A stretch of 12,153 nt of DNA from an uncultured Erythrobacteraceae bacterium. GTDB taxonomy: Bacteria; Pseudomonadota; Alphaproteobacteria; Sphingomonadales; Sphingomonadaceae. A program made the translations under genes and the position numbers. Numbering within the stretch: position 1 is the first letter of the stretch; each line of letters starts with the position of its first letter. This document shows positions 1-6,799 of this stretch, piece after piece. Location of the stretch: NCBI GenBank assembly GCA_946482075.1, contig CAMLQG010000099.1:1-12153 (forward strand), written 5' to 3'. The notes beneath the pieces are model-generated. The model was given only the letters and a program-made list of their open reading frames with translations. It was not told the origin of the DNA and searched no databases.

Positions 1-604
1 TGATCAGCAAGATCCACCCCTTGCTGCCCACCGGCGCGGCGGCGGAGATCACGGGAGTGCGGTTGGGTGCGTAGCGCTGCGTGACTTGCGAGCGCTTGAG
101 GTCCCGCACTGCCCGCAGTTCCGGCCAGGCCCAGGCACTTGTGTTCGCGGGCTCGGTATAGGGCGGGATCTCGGCGGCACCGAGCAACGCGTCCATGCCC
201 ATGTCCAGTAGCCGGGCGACGCGCAGGGTCCAGGGCTCGCTCCCCGGATCGACGAGCGCGAAGGAGGGCGGGGCGAGCCTGAAGCTGTCGGCCACCAGAT
301 CGCCCTTCTCGTCATAGAGCCGCAGCCGCAGGCGCTGTTCGCGTCCGAGCTGGATCATCAGCGACTGCTGCCGCTTGGGCGACGCGATAGCCAGCGCCTC
401 CGCCGTGATCTGCACTTCGATCCGGGAGTATTTGAAACGTTCGGTCAGCAGCTGCCGACGATAGGAATCGAGATAGAACAGGCTGCCCGCAAGCAGCATG
501 AAGGCCACGATATTGACCGTGAGGATGCGCGCGGTGAGCGATGTTCGCCGCGTCCAGAACAGCCGCTGGAGAGTCGGTTCGGCGGCCGCGCCGTCCTCAG
601 CCAT
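1..604 (-). CDS. chvG: ChvG-type membrane sensor histidine kinase, N-terminal part (cut by window edge)
   Basis: Translating the minus strand from the ATG at 604-602 gives an uninterrupted frame of 201 codons to the window edge. The N-terminus is cytoplasmic and rich in Ala and Arg. One hydrophobic segment follows (about residues 24-45, around [19 protein letters not shown]), then a periplasmic sensor region with the ChvG-like stretch [15 protein letters not shown] (about 93-107). A second hydrophobic run seems to begin near GWILLI at the edge. HAMP, dimerisation and ATPase domains would lie beyond position 1. The start overlaps the 3' end of chvI by 8 bases, so the pair is almost certainly translationally coupled; I see no separate Shine-Dalgarno. 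In rhizobia and Agrobacterium, ChvG is the kinase partner of ChvI and responds to envelope or acid stress. The assignment rests on the N-terminal pattern and the neighbour, because the catalytic core is not visible. Confidence 0.88.
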   Translation of the reverse strand, partial: MAEDGAAAEPTLQRLFWTRRTSLTARILTVNIVAFMLLAGSLFYLDSYRRQLLTERFKYSRIEVQITAEALAIASPKRQQSLMIQLGREQRLRLRLYDEKGDLVADSFRLAPPSFALVDPGSEPWTLRVARLLDMGMDALLGAAEIPPYTEPANTSAWAWPELRAVRDLKRSQVTQRYAPNRTPVISAAAPVGSKGWILLI

Positions 605-1346
605 CGGTGAAGCTGTATCCGGCGCCGTAGAGCGTCTCGATGGCGCTGAAATCCGGATCGACGGCGCGGAACTTGCGGCGCAGGCGCTTGATATGGCTGT
701 CCACCGTGCGGTCGTCGACGAAGACATCGTCGGGATAGGCCGCATCCATCAATTGATTGCGCGACTTGATCACCGAGGGGCGGTTCGCCAGCGCTTCCAG
801 GATCAGGAATTCGGTGACGGTGAGCGACACGGGCCTGCCGCTCCATTCCACGTGGTGGCAGGCCGGGTCCATCGTCAGCCGTCCGCGCACGATCAGCGCT
901 TCGGTTGCGGCGGCCGCGCCGGTTTCTCTCGCCGGCGGGCTCCGCCGCAGAATCGCGCGGATGCGGGCGATCAGCAGGCGCTGGCTGAACGGCTTCGCGA
1001 TATAATCGTCCGCACCCATGGCGAGACCCTCGGCCTCGTCCTGCTCTTCCGCCTTGCTGGTCAGGAAGATCACCGGCAGCGCGTTGTGTTCGCGCAGGCG
1101 GCGGAGCAGTTCCATCCCGTCCATATGCGGCATCTTGATGTCGAAGATCGCGAGGTCGGGCGGATTTTCGATCAGCGCCTTCAGCGCGGCGCGACCATCG
1201 GCGTAGAGCCGGGTGACGAATCCTTCCGCCTGCAGCGCGATCGATACGGTGGCGAGGATGTTGCGATCGTCATCCACCAGCGCGATCACCTGCGCCTGTT
1301 CCGCTTGCGCCGGACCATCCGCCTGCGGGGAATTCTGTGCCGTCAT
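597..1346 (-). CDS. chvI: ChvI-type OmpR-family DNA-binding response regulator
   Basis: Taking the ATG at 1346 gives 249 residues. The receiver domain (about 18-135) has the acidic pocket VDDD (24-27), the phosphoacceptor D69 in FDIKMP, T96 in FLTS and the conserved K118 in AKPF. A winged-helix DNA-binding domain (about 148-249) carries the typical [25 protein letters not shown] and GAGYSF elements of OmpR/PhoB regulators. [17 protein letters not shown] is very characteristic of ChvI. Other starts in the same frame are an ATG at 1361 (MENAR) and a TTG at 1400. None has a strong ribosome site; I prefer 1346 because the family normally begins a short way before the VDDD motif. The gene is first in an operon with chvG and divergent from pckA. 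The product should be a transcription factor phosphorylated by ChvG. Confidence 0.93.
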   Translation of the reverse strand: MTAQNSPQADGPAQAEQAQVIALVDDDRNILATVSIALQAEGFVTRLYADGRAALKALIENPPDLAIFDIKMPHMDGMELLRRLREHNALPVIFLTSKAEEQDEAEGLAMGADDYIAKPFSQRLLIARIRAILRRSPPARETGAAAATEALIVRGRLTMDPACHHVEWSGRPVSLTVTEFLILEALANRPSVIKSRNQLMDAAYPDDVFVDDRTVDSHIKRLRRKFRAVDPDFSAIETLYGAGYSFTDG

Positions 1347-1491
1347 GCGCGCGTTTTCCATTCGAATCCAAGACCTAGCCGCATCTGACTCGGGAAACAA
1401 CGCAACAGGATCGCCTGCTCGGAGGGGATTGTCTCGCGATTGCGGGAAAAAGCTGTAATTGATCGCTTTTATCCGCTATCATCACCTCAAA

Positions 1492-1520
1492 TTGACGTAG
1501 AGGCTCGGTGCGACTATGCG
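1492..1520 (+). promoter_or_regulatory. Candidate sigma-70-type promoter for pckA
   Basis: TTGACG (1492-1497) and TATGCG (1515-1520) are separated by exactly 17 bases, giving a predicted leader of about 55 bases before the pckA start. The 235 bases between chvI and pckA (1347-1581) hold no gene and must also carry the divergent chvI promoter, for which I found no equally good match. The region is noticeably more AT-rich around 1440-1495 than its surroundings. Confidence 0.45.
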
Positions 1521-1581
1521 CGGGTTTCCGCCCAATGCTTTTCGTTCGCATTTACGGCGGTGCAGACCCGCTTCCTAGGAG

Positions 1582-3183
1582 ATGACTTTGGCTGCCACGC
1601 TTTCCTTTCCGCTCGACCGTCAGGGTATTGAGACCGGCGCTACCATCCACGCTAATCTCGGAACCGCTCCTCTCGTCGAACATGCCCTGAAGAATGGCGA
1701 AGGAAGGCTCGCTGCCGATGGTCCCCTGGTCGTCGAGACCGGGGCTCATACCGGCCGTTCCGCCAAGGACAAGTTCACCGTCAAGGATGCCGAGACCGAA
1801 AACACCGTATGGTGGGGAAAGAGCAACGTTCCCATGGAACCTGCGCATTTCGCCAATCTGAAGGAAGATTTCTTCAAGGCGCTGGGCGACAAGGACAAAC
1901 TCTACGTCGCCGATCTGTTCGGCGGTTCGCAGCCAGAACACCGCGTCAAGGTGCGGGTGATCAACGAACTGGCCTGGCATAATCTCTTCATCCGCACCCT
2001 GCTGGTGCGTCCGACCGAAGCCGAATACCAAGGGTTCGAGCCGGAATACACGATCATCGACTTGCCGAGCTTCGTTGCCGATCCGGCGCGGCATGGCTGC
2101 CGTGGCGAAACCGTGATCGCCGTGAACCTGTCCGAAAAGCTGATCCTGATCGGCGGCACGCGCTATGCCGGCGAGATGAAGAAGAGCGTGTTCGGCATCC
2201 TGAACTACCTGCTGCCTGTCAAGGGCGTCATGCCGATGCACTGCTCGGCCAATATCGGCCCCGACGGCAAGACCGCCGTGTTCTTCGGCCTGTCCGGCAC
2301 CGGCAAGACCACCTTGTCCGCCGATGCCAGCCGCACGCTGATCGGTGATGACGAGCATGGCTGGTCGGATACCGCCGTGTTCAACTTCGAAGGCGGTTGC
2401 TACGCCAAGATGATCCGCCTCTCGGCCGATGCCGAGCCGGAAATCTACGCCACCACGAAGCGTTTCGGCACCGTGCTCGAAAACGTCGTGATGGACGAGA
2501 AGACCCGCAAGCTAGACCTCGACGACAACACGCTGGCAGAGAACACTCGCGGCGCCTATCCGATCGATTTCATTCCCAACGCGTCGGAAGACAATCTGGG
2601 GCCGGTCCCGGCCAACGTGATCATGCTGACGGCTGACGCATTCGGTGTCCTGCCTCCGATCGCGCGACTCACGCCCGATCAGGCGATGTATCACTTCCTC
2701 TCCGGCTACACCGCCAAGGTCGCGGGCACCGAAATCGGCGTGACCGAACCGGAAGCGACCTTTTCGACCTGCTTCGGCGCGCCGTTCATGCCGCGCCATC
2801 CCAGCGTCTACGGCAATCTGCTCAAGGAACGCATCGCCAAGGGCGGCGTCCAGTGCTGGCTGCTCAACACGGGCTGGACCGGCGGCAAATACGGCGTCGG
2901 CAGCCGCATGCCGATCAAGGCCACCCGTGCGCTGCTCAACGCTGCGCTCGATGGCAGCCTGAACAGCGCCGAATTCCGTAACGACGAGAATTTCGGCTTC
3001 GACGTGCCGGTCGCCGTGCCGGGCGTGGACAGCCAGATTCTCGATCCGCGTTCGACCTGGGCCGACAAGGAAGACTACGACCGCACTGCACAGAAGCTGG
3101 TGCAGCTTTTCGTCGAGAATTTCTCCCAGTTCGAAGCTCATGTGGACGAAAGCGTGAAGCAGGCCGCGCCCGCGGCCGCCTGA
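1582..3183 (+). CDS. pckA: Phosphoenolpyruvate carboxykinase (ATP)
   Basis: This 533-residue protein catalyses oxaloacetate + ATP to phosphoenolpyruvate + ADP + CO2, the first committed step of gluconeogenesis from TCA-cycle intermediates, in the cytosol. The length is normal for the ATP-type family. Visible motifs are the substrate-binding [10 protein letters not shown] (56-65), K201 and H220 (MPMHCSAN) as metal ligands, the P-loop GLSGTGKT (236-243), and the kinase-2 motif LIGDDEHGW (253-261) with metal ligand D257. These match the E. coli enzyme's layout. Start choice: AGGAG (1577-1581) touches the ATG at 1582, too close for normal spacing, but sits 6 bases from an in-frame TTG at 1588. 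The true N-terminus may therefore be two residues shorter. The gene is divergent from chvI, as in Sinorhizobium, suggesting shared control. A terminator hairpin follows. Confidence 0.98.
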   Translation: MTLAATLSFPLDRQGIETGATIHANLGTAPLVEHALKNGEGRLAADGPLVVETGAHTGRSAKDKFTVKDAETENTVWWGKSNVPMEPAHFANLKEDFFKALGDKDKLYVADLFGGSQPEHRVKVRVINELAWHNLFIRTLLVRPTEAEYQGFEPEYTIIDLPSFVADPARHGCRGETVIAVNLSEKLILIGGTRYAGEMKKSVFGILNYLLPVKGVMPMHCSANIGPDGKTAVFFGLSGTGKTTLSADASRTLIGDDEHGWSDTAVFNFEGGCYAKMIRLSADAEPEIYATTKRFGTVLENVVMDEKTRKLDLDDNTLAENTRGAYPIDFIPNASEDNLGPVPANVIMLTADAFGVLPPIARLTPDQAMYHFLSGYTAKVAGTEIGVTEPEATFSTCFGAPFMPRHPSVYGNLLKERIAKGGVQCWLLNTGWTGGKYGVGSRMPIKATRALLNAALDGSLNSAEFRNDENFGFDVPVAVPGVDSQILDPRSTWADKEDYDRTAQKLVQLFVENFSQFEAHVDESVKQAAPAAA

Positions 3184-3202
3184 TAGCTCTCCGATCGAAT
3201 CG

Positions 3203-3235
3203 AAGGGGGAGGGGCCTTGGCTTCCTCCCCTTTTC
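3203..3235 (+). terminator. Rho-independent terminator of pckA
   Basis: GGGGAGG and CCTCCCC arms with an extra G and flanking A/T pairs form a GC-rich stem around a loop of about 11 bases, ending in a TTTT run at 3231-3234. It begins about 20 bases after the pckA stop, on the correct strand, and separates pckA from the DUF937 gene. Confidence 0.72.
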
Positions 3236-3289
3236 ATTTGCGCGCGATCCGCCATGATGCGCGCGGGGGCATTTGAGGAGGATTTCGCG

Positions 3290-3649
3290 ATGAGTCTGTT
3301 CGATACCATCCTGGGCAAGGTCAGCGACCATGCCGACGTGGCCAACCTCGCCAGCAAGCTGGGCCTGGACCCCTCCGTGGCGGAGAAGGCGATCGCCGCG
3401 CTCGGCCAGGCGCATCAGGAACCGGGCGATACGGTCGCAGGGGCCGCGGCCAAGACCGGGCTGGATACCGGCGTTCTATCACAGATCGTCAGCCAGATCG
3501 GCGGCGAAGGCTCGCTGACCGAATTCGCCAATATCCTGAAGGACAACCCCCAGGCTTCCGGCCTCCTCGGCATGCTGGACCGCGATGGCGACGGCAATCC
3601 GCTCAACGACCTGACCGACATGGCCAAGGGCCTGTTCGGCAAGAACTGA
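3290..3649 (+). CDS. DUF937 family protein
   Basis: This is a 119-residue soluble protein with no signal peptide or membrane segment. The sequence fits the DUF937 family: MSLFDTILGKV at the N-terminus, a helical Ala/Gly-rich middle with repeated Ile-Gly steps (about 60-75), and a C-terminal acidic loop LDRDGDGNPLNDL (96-108) ahead of a short helix ending GLFGKN. The acidic loop resembles an EF-hand-like DxDxDG calcium site (D97, D99, D101). The start is decided by a strong ribosome site GAGGAGGA (3275-3282), 7 bases before the ATG at 3290. An upstream in-frame ATG at 3254 would put that site inside the coding region and add 12 uncharacteristic residues. The molecular function of the family is not established. 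The small membrane protein gene follows after 17 bases, so the two are probably cotranscribed. Confidence 0.85.
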   Translation: MSLFDTILGKVSDHADVANLASKLGLDPSVAEKAIAALGQAHQEPGDTVAGAAAKTGLDTGVLSQIVSQIGGEGSLTEFANILKDNPQASGLLGMLDRDGDGNPLNDLTDMAKGLFGKN

Positions 3650-3666
3650 CCGGATAATCCACGCCG

Positions 3667-3873
3667 ATGGGCGCGGTCCTTTCCATTCTCGTCCTGGCGG
3701 CGATCGCTCTGCTGATCGGCGCTTTCATCGCATGGCGGAAAGGCCAGTCGCCGCGCAGGATCGTCCTGATGGTGATCCTGGCGGCGGTGATGATCGTGAA
3801 TGTGGGGATCTGGACGATCCCCGACGCCAGCGGAAATGCCCCGCTGGCGCGGATAGAGGGCGGGGAGGAGTAG
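3667..3873 (+). CDS. Small membrane protein with two predicted helices
   Basis: This 68-residue ORF has an N-terminal helix (about residues 4-22, VLSILVLAAIALLIGAFIA), a short basic turn WRKGQSPRR (23-31), a second helix (about 32-50, VLMVILAAVMIVNVGIWTI), and an acidic polar tail. The basic turn suggests that both termini face the periplasm and the loop is cytoplasmic. The start lies 17 bases after the DUF937 stop; only a weak GGAT precedes it. I recognise no named family. A real gene is supported by the clean two-helix pattern with positive charges only in the loop, and by its tight placement after the DUF937 gene. It ends two bases before a large inverted repeat that probably terminates the transcript. 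Confidence 0.7.
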   Translation: MGAVLSILVLAAIALLIGAFIAWRKGQSPRRIVLMVILAAVMIVNVGIWTIPDASGNAPLARIEGGEE

Positions 3874-3875
3874 AG

Positions 3876-3998
3876 AAGACCGCTCATCCTGAGGAGCCGT
3901 TGAGCCTGCCGAAATGGCGTCTCGAAGGACACGTCGCGCGCGTGGTTCGAGACGGGGCCTTCGACAAGCTCAGTCCCCTCCTCACCATGAGCGGTCTT
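3876..3998. repeat. Large imperfect inverted repeat between convergent genes (decayed repeat element, possible bidirectional terminator)
   Basis: The outer arms AAGACCGCTCAT (3876-3887) and ATGAGCGGTCTT (3987-3998) are perfect complements. Complementarity continues inward with mismatches through TGAGGAG/CTCCTCA and the core TGAGC-TG-CGAA, reaching CGTCTCGAA/TTCGAGACG around a small loop. The right arm contains cttcgacaagctcag (3959-3973), the same core found in the perfect repeat near 10500; the left arm copy is degenerate. It sits between the stop codons of two convergent genes (3873 and 4014), where a folded structure in either transcript could stop transcription. Confidence 0.8.
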
Positions 3999-4013
3999 AC
4001 GCGATTTCTCCGC

Positions 4014-4664
4014 TCAATCAGGCAGTTGCCAGCGGATGCTGCTGATGAAAGTGCCCGTCGTCTTCTCGCCATTACCGTCGCGCGCGGGTTCGAACCTGGC
4101 GCGCTTGCTGACGAGTTCGCAGGTCTTCGCATCGAGATCGGCATGGCCGCTCGAACCGACGATATCGCACCGCGCCACCTTGCCGCTCGTATCGATCGAC
4201 AGGGCGAATTTCGTCACGCCTTCGCGACCTTCGCGGATCGCACGGACCGGATAATCCGCTTCGCCGGCCCAGCTTCCGGGAATGTTGCGGGGCTTCGCCA
4301 TTTCCGGCGTGAAGCGGGGCGGCAGGTCTTTGGACGTAAGGTCGATGTCCTTGGGCGGAAGTATGTCGGTCAGGTCGGGCAACTGCCCGACCTCCGCTCC
4401 GCCAAGTTCGATGGTAGAAATCGATGGCTTGATTATATCCGGCTGCTGCTGCTTTTCCCGGTCTTGCGGAGGGGGCGGTGGTGGCAGCGGATCGAGCGGC
4501 ATCGTTACCGGCACATCCCGCGCCTGGAATATATCCCGCGTCTGCTCCGCGAACTTCACGGCGAGCCCGGATATCAGCGCATATCCGGCCACCGCATGCA
4601 GCGCCGCGACCGCCCCCATCGTGATGAGGCGCTGATGGTTCTTCTGTGATTGAACGTAAGCCAT
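4014..4664 (-). CDS. TonB-family energy-transducing protein
   Basis: This 216-residue protein has TonB architecture. A cytoplasmic N-terminus is followed by one membrane anchor (about 14-36, with the ALHAVAGYAL stretch typical of sphingomonad TonB proteins). A proline-rich periplasmic spacer follows (PLPPPPPPQ, 59-67), then a C-terminal TonB domain (about 136-214: ADYPVRAIREGREG, then RARFEPARDGNG and the final strand SSIRWQL). TonB carries proton-motive energy from ExbB/ExbD to outer-membrane receptors. Cys166 and Cys182 in the C-terminal domain could form a disulfide. The start at 4664 follows GGAG about 10 bases upstream and a short polar N-terminus; a further upstream in-frame ATG at 4739 would add 25 unlikely residues. 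No exbB or exbD genes lie nearby. The same-strand hydrolase gene ends 284 bases upstream, so this is probably its own unit. Confidence 0.9.
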   Translation of the reverse strand: MAYVQSQKNHQRLITMGAVAALHAVAGYALISGLAVKFAEQTRDIFQARDVPVTMPLDPLPPPPPPQDREKQQQPDIIKPSISTIELGGAEVGQLPDLTDILPPKDIDLTSKDLPPRFTPEMAKPRNIPGSWAGEADYPVRAIREGREGVTKFALSIDTSGKVARCDIVGSSGHADLDAKTCELVSKRARFEPARDGNGEKTTGTFISSIRWQLPD

Positions 4665-4719
4665 TTCGACATCGCTCCTTTCCCGCCGCCCGCCGGCGTT
4701 GGGATAGGGCGGCCCATTA

Positions 4720-4728
4720 TCTATACCA
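4720..4728 (-). promoter_or_regulatory. Candidate extended -10 promoter for the TonB-family gene
   Basis: On the minus strand TGGTATAGA (4728-4720) matches an extended -10 box (TG-N-TATAAT type). No good -35 hexamer lies upstream. It would give a leader of about 50 bases before the start at 4664. Confidence 0.35.
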
Positions 4729-4746
4729 GAAATACTCAACTCGCCA

Positions 4747-4761
4747 GCTTAAGATTTAAGC
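4747..4761. promoter_or_regulatory. Palindrome GCTTAA-N3-TTAAGC, possible operator
   Basis: Perfect 6-base arms (4747-4752 and 4756-4761) around GAT form an AT-rich palindrome in GC-rich surroundings. It falls near where the -35 of the predicted TonB-family promoter would be. A repressor site is plausible by position, but no regulator is identified and it does not match a site I know. Confidence 0.3.
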
Positions 4762-4846
4762 GGGCGGTCGAAGATCGGTTGGAAATGGATATGAAGCGTG
4801 GCGACGCTGGCCCCTCGCTCACCATACTGAGCGCAATTGATCGTTA

Positions 4847-4863
4847 CCCGGCTCTGAGCCGGG
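4847..4863. repeat. Short perfect inverted repeat (hairpin) downstream of the hydrolase gene
   Basis: CCCGGCT (4847-4853) and AGCCGGG (4857-4863) are perfect complements with a 3-base loop. The site is about 86 bases beyond the hydrolase stop on the minus strand. There is no T-run on either side, so an intrinsic terminator is not clearly supported. The rest of the 4665-4948 gap shows no credible gene. Confidence 0.5.
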
Positions 4864-4948
4864 CTCCCGCCTCGGAGCCTAAGGCAGTGGAATACCGGCT
4901 CAGGGCCGAGGTGACGAGCGCGTCAGTGCAAAGTCGTCTGCCCCGCAA

Positions 4949-5605
4949 TCATCTGATCGTGCATTCCGGCGAGAGGCGGAAGTCGAGGTAATTGTCCACC
5001 GAGCCCATCAGATCCTCGATCTCGTGCTCGAAGAAATGGTTCGCGCGCGGGATCTCGTCGTGGTGGATCGTAATGTGCTTCTGGGTGCGAAGCTTGTCGA
5101 CCAGCTTCTGCACCGCCCCCGGCTGGACCACCGTGTCGCCCACGCCCTGGATGATGATGCCCGAGGCCGGGCAAGGGGCGAGGAAGCTGAAATCATACAT
5201 GTTCGCCGGCGGCGAGACCGAGATGAAGCCGCGAATCTCGGGGCGGCGCATCAGAAGCTGCATCGCGATCAGCGCGCCGAAGCTGTAGCCCGCGATCCAG
5301 GTGGTCTGCGCTTCCGGATGGATCGACTGCACCCAATCGAGCGCGGCGGCCGCGTCGGACAATTCGCCGATGCCGTTGTCGAAGCTGCCCTGGCTGCGGC
5401 CGACGCCCCGGAAATTGAAGCGCAGCGTGGCGAAGCCACGATCCACGAAGGTCTTGTAGAGACGCTGGACGATGCGATCGTTCATCGTGCCGCCGCCCTG
5501 CGAATGCGGGTGGAGGATCATGGCGACCGGAGCGCGAGGGCGCGTACCGGGCTGGAAACGACCTTCGAGGCGGCCTTCGGGACCGGGAAAAATCACTGAC
5601 GGCAT
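4949..5605 (-). CDS. Alpha/beta hydrolase
   Basis: This 218-residue protein is a compact alpha/beta hydrolase of the short bacterial type (COG2945-like). An oxyanion-side motif HPHSQGGG (32-39) is followed by the conserved FRGVGRSQG (65-73), the nucleophile elbow GYSFG (106-110) with S108, and likely acid D157 (GVGDTVV) and H190 (RANHFF). All three triad residues are present. There is no signal peptide, so it should act in the cytoplasm. The substrate is unknown; the family includes esterases and dienelactone-hydrolase-like enzymes. The start at 5605 has AGG 6 bases upstream and fits the family N-terminus; the much longer frame upstream runs antisense through the desulfurase gene and is not real. 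It is divergent from the desulfurase operon with an 84-base gap, and hydrolases of this type also sit beside Fe-S assembly genes in other alphaproteobacteria (recalled, not checked). Confidence 0.9.
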   Translation of the reverse strand: MPSVIFPGPEGRLEGRFQPGTRPRAPVAMILHPHSQGGGTMNDRIVQRLYKTFVDRGFATLRFNFRGVGRSQGSFDNGIGELSDAAAALDWVQSIHPEAQTTWIAGYSFGALIAMQLLMRRPEIRGFISVSPPANMYDFSFLAPCPASGIIIQGVGDTVVQPGAVQKLVDKLRTQKHITIHHDEIPRANHFFEHEIEDLMGSVDNYLDFRLSPECTIR

Positions 5606-5628
5606 GTCGGACCTATCGATATAGCGAG

Positions 5629-5647
5629 CCGCACGGGTGGCGTGCGG
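5629..5647. promoter_or_regulatory. Palindrome CCGCAC-N7-GTGCGG in the divergent control region
   Basis: Perfect 6-base arms (5629-5634 and 5642-5647) lie in the 84 bases between the divergent hydrolase and desulfurase starts. A TATAGT (5662-5667) just downstream could be a -10 box for the plus-strand operon but has no matching -35. An operator for either promoter is possible from position alone. Confidence 0.3.
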
Positions 5648-5689
5648 TGAGTTGCCGGCTATATAGTGGGGAATTGCCCCTTCGCAATC

Positions 5690-6799
5690 ATGTCGAACGG
5701 AACGTCCTTGCCCGCGTCCAAGCGCATCTATCTCGATCACGCCGCGACCACGCCGCTTCGGCCCGAAGCAGCGGCGGGTGTGGCGGAAGGAATGGCGCGC
5801 TGGGCCAACCCGTCCAGCCCGCATGCGCAGGGTCGCGCCGCCCGCGCCGCGCTGGAAGATGCGCGCGTGCGCATCGCCGCTTCGCTGGGCTGGAAGCACG
5901 AGTTGATCTTCACCAGCGGCGCGAGCGAGGCGGCGGCGATCGCGCTCGGCCGGGCAAAGGCCGACGCGCGGATGGTGAGTGCTGTGGAACATGAATCCGT
6001 GCTGCGCGCCGCGCCGGGCGCAATGGTGCTGCCGGTGCAGGCAGACGGGGCGCTCGACAGGGCGGCGCTCGATGCTGCGCTGGCAGGCGACGAACGGCCG
6101 CTCGTGGCGGTGCAGGCGGTCAATTCCGAGACGGGCAACCGGCAGGATATTCCGGCCGTCGCCGCCGCCATCCATGCGGCGGGCGGGCTGCTGCTGGTCG
6201 ATGCGGCGCAGAGCGCGGGCAAATGGCCGGTGCCGGAAGAGGCGGACATGGTGATCGTCTCGGCGCACAAGCTCGGCGGGCCGCCGGGGATTGGGGCACT
6301 GCTGGTGCGGGACTTCGCCTCGCTGGAACCGTCCGGCGGGCAGGAGCGCGGCTATCGCGGAGGAACGGAGAACCTTCCCGGCGCGCTGGGCTTCGCCGCC
6401 GCGCTCGAAGCGTGCAGCAGGCCGTATCTCGACCCTGCGTCTCTCGCGCCGGTAGCCAATCGCCTGGCGCCGCTGGTGACGAAGTATGGCGGCGTCCGTC
6501 TGTCCGATCGTCTTGCCGATCCCACGCCCTATATCGAAGCGATCGCGATGCCCGGGCTCGCTGGGGCGACGCAGCTGATGCGCTTCGACATGGCGGGGAT
6601 CGCGGTTTCGCAAGGCAGCGCATGTTCCTCCGGCAGCTTGCGGCAAAGCCACGTGCTGGGCGCGATGGGACTGGACGAAGATCTCGCTTCGCGGGTCCTG
6701 CGCGTCAGCTTCGGCTGGAACACGACGCGCGACGAAGTGGAGCGGTTCATCGACACCTGGGTCGAGATGGCCCAGGATGCGAAAGTGCGCGTAGGGTGA
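5690..6799 (+). CDS. Cysteine desulfurase (class V aminotransferase fold), first paralogue
   Basis: This 369-residue PLP enzyme should convert L-cysteine to L-alanine while loading a persulfide on its active-site cysteine. Motifs in order: YLDHAATTP (14-22), the PLP-stacking H101 in VEHES, NSETG (145-149), where most NifS/IscS proteins have NNEIG, D171 and Q174 in VDAAQSAGK, the Schiff-base lysine K194 in SAHKLGG, GGQERGYRGGTEN (216-228), and the catalytic C312 in GSACSSGS. The start at 5690 (ATG, MSNGTS) fits family length. An in-frame GTG at 5666 would add eight residues; neither has a good ribosome site. The stop overlaps the next gene's GTG start by 4 bases. It is not a copy of the second desulfurase: the N-terminal and cysteine-loop sequences differ clearly. 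Confidence 0.95.
   Translation: MSNGTSLPASKRIYLDHAATTPLRPEAAAGVAEGMARWANPSSPHAQGRAARAALEDARVRIAASLGWKHELIFTSGASEAAAIALGRAKADARMVSAVEHESVLRAAPGAMVLPVQADGALDRAALDAALAGDERPLVAVQAVNSETGNRQDIPAVAAAIHAAGGLLLVDAAQSAGKWPVPEEADMVIVSAHKLGGPPGIGALLVRDFASLEPSGGQERGYRGGTENLPGALGFAAALEACSRPYLDPASLAPVANRLAPLVTKYGGVRLSDRLADPTPYIEAIAMPGLAGATQLMRFDMAGIAVSQGSACSSGSLRQSHVLGAMGLDEDLASRVLRVSFGWNTTRDEVERFIDTWVEMAQDAKVRVG

Noticed and set aside
498..1388. 296-residue plus-strand frame opposite chvI
   Set aside because: Antisense shadow of the response regulator, which has all its catalytic residues.
3732..4649. 305-residue plus-strand frame across the repeat and TonB-family gene
   Set aside because: It runs through the inverted repeat and antisense to TonB; Arg-rich with no motif.
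4847..4863. Hairpin considered as the intrinsic terminator of the hydrolase gene
   Set aside because: The stem is good but neither flank has a T-run, so it is listed only as an inverted repeat.
4650..4991. 113-residue plus-strand frame in the tonB-hydrolase gap
   Set aside because: No ribosome site, no family resemblance, and it overlaps both neighbouring genes on the opposite strand; more likely control DNA.
5606..6652. Upstream extension of the minus-strand hydrolase frame through the desulfurase gene
   Set aside because: It is antisense to a clear cysteine desulfurase, has low-complexity Arg-rich sequence, and the hydrolase family begins at 5605.
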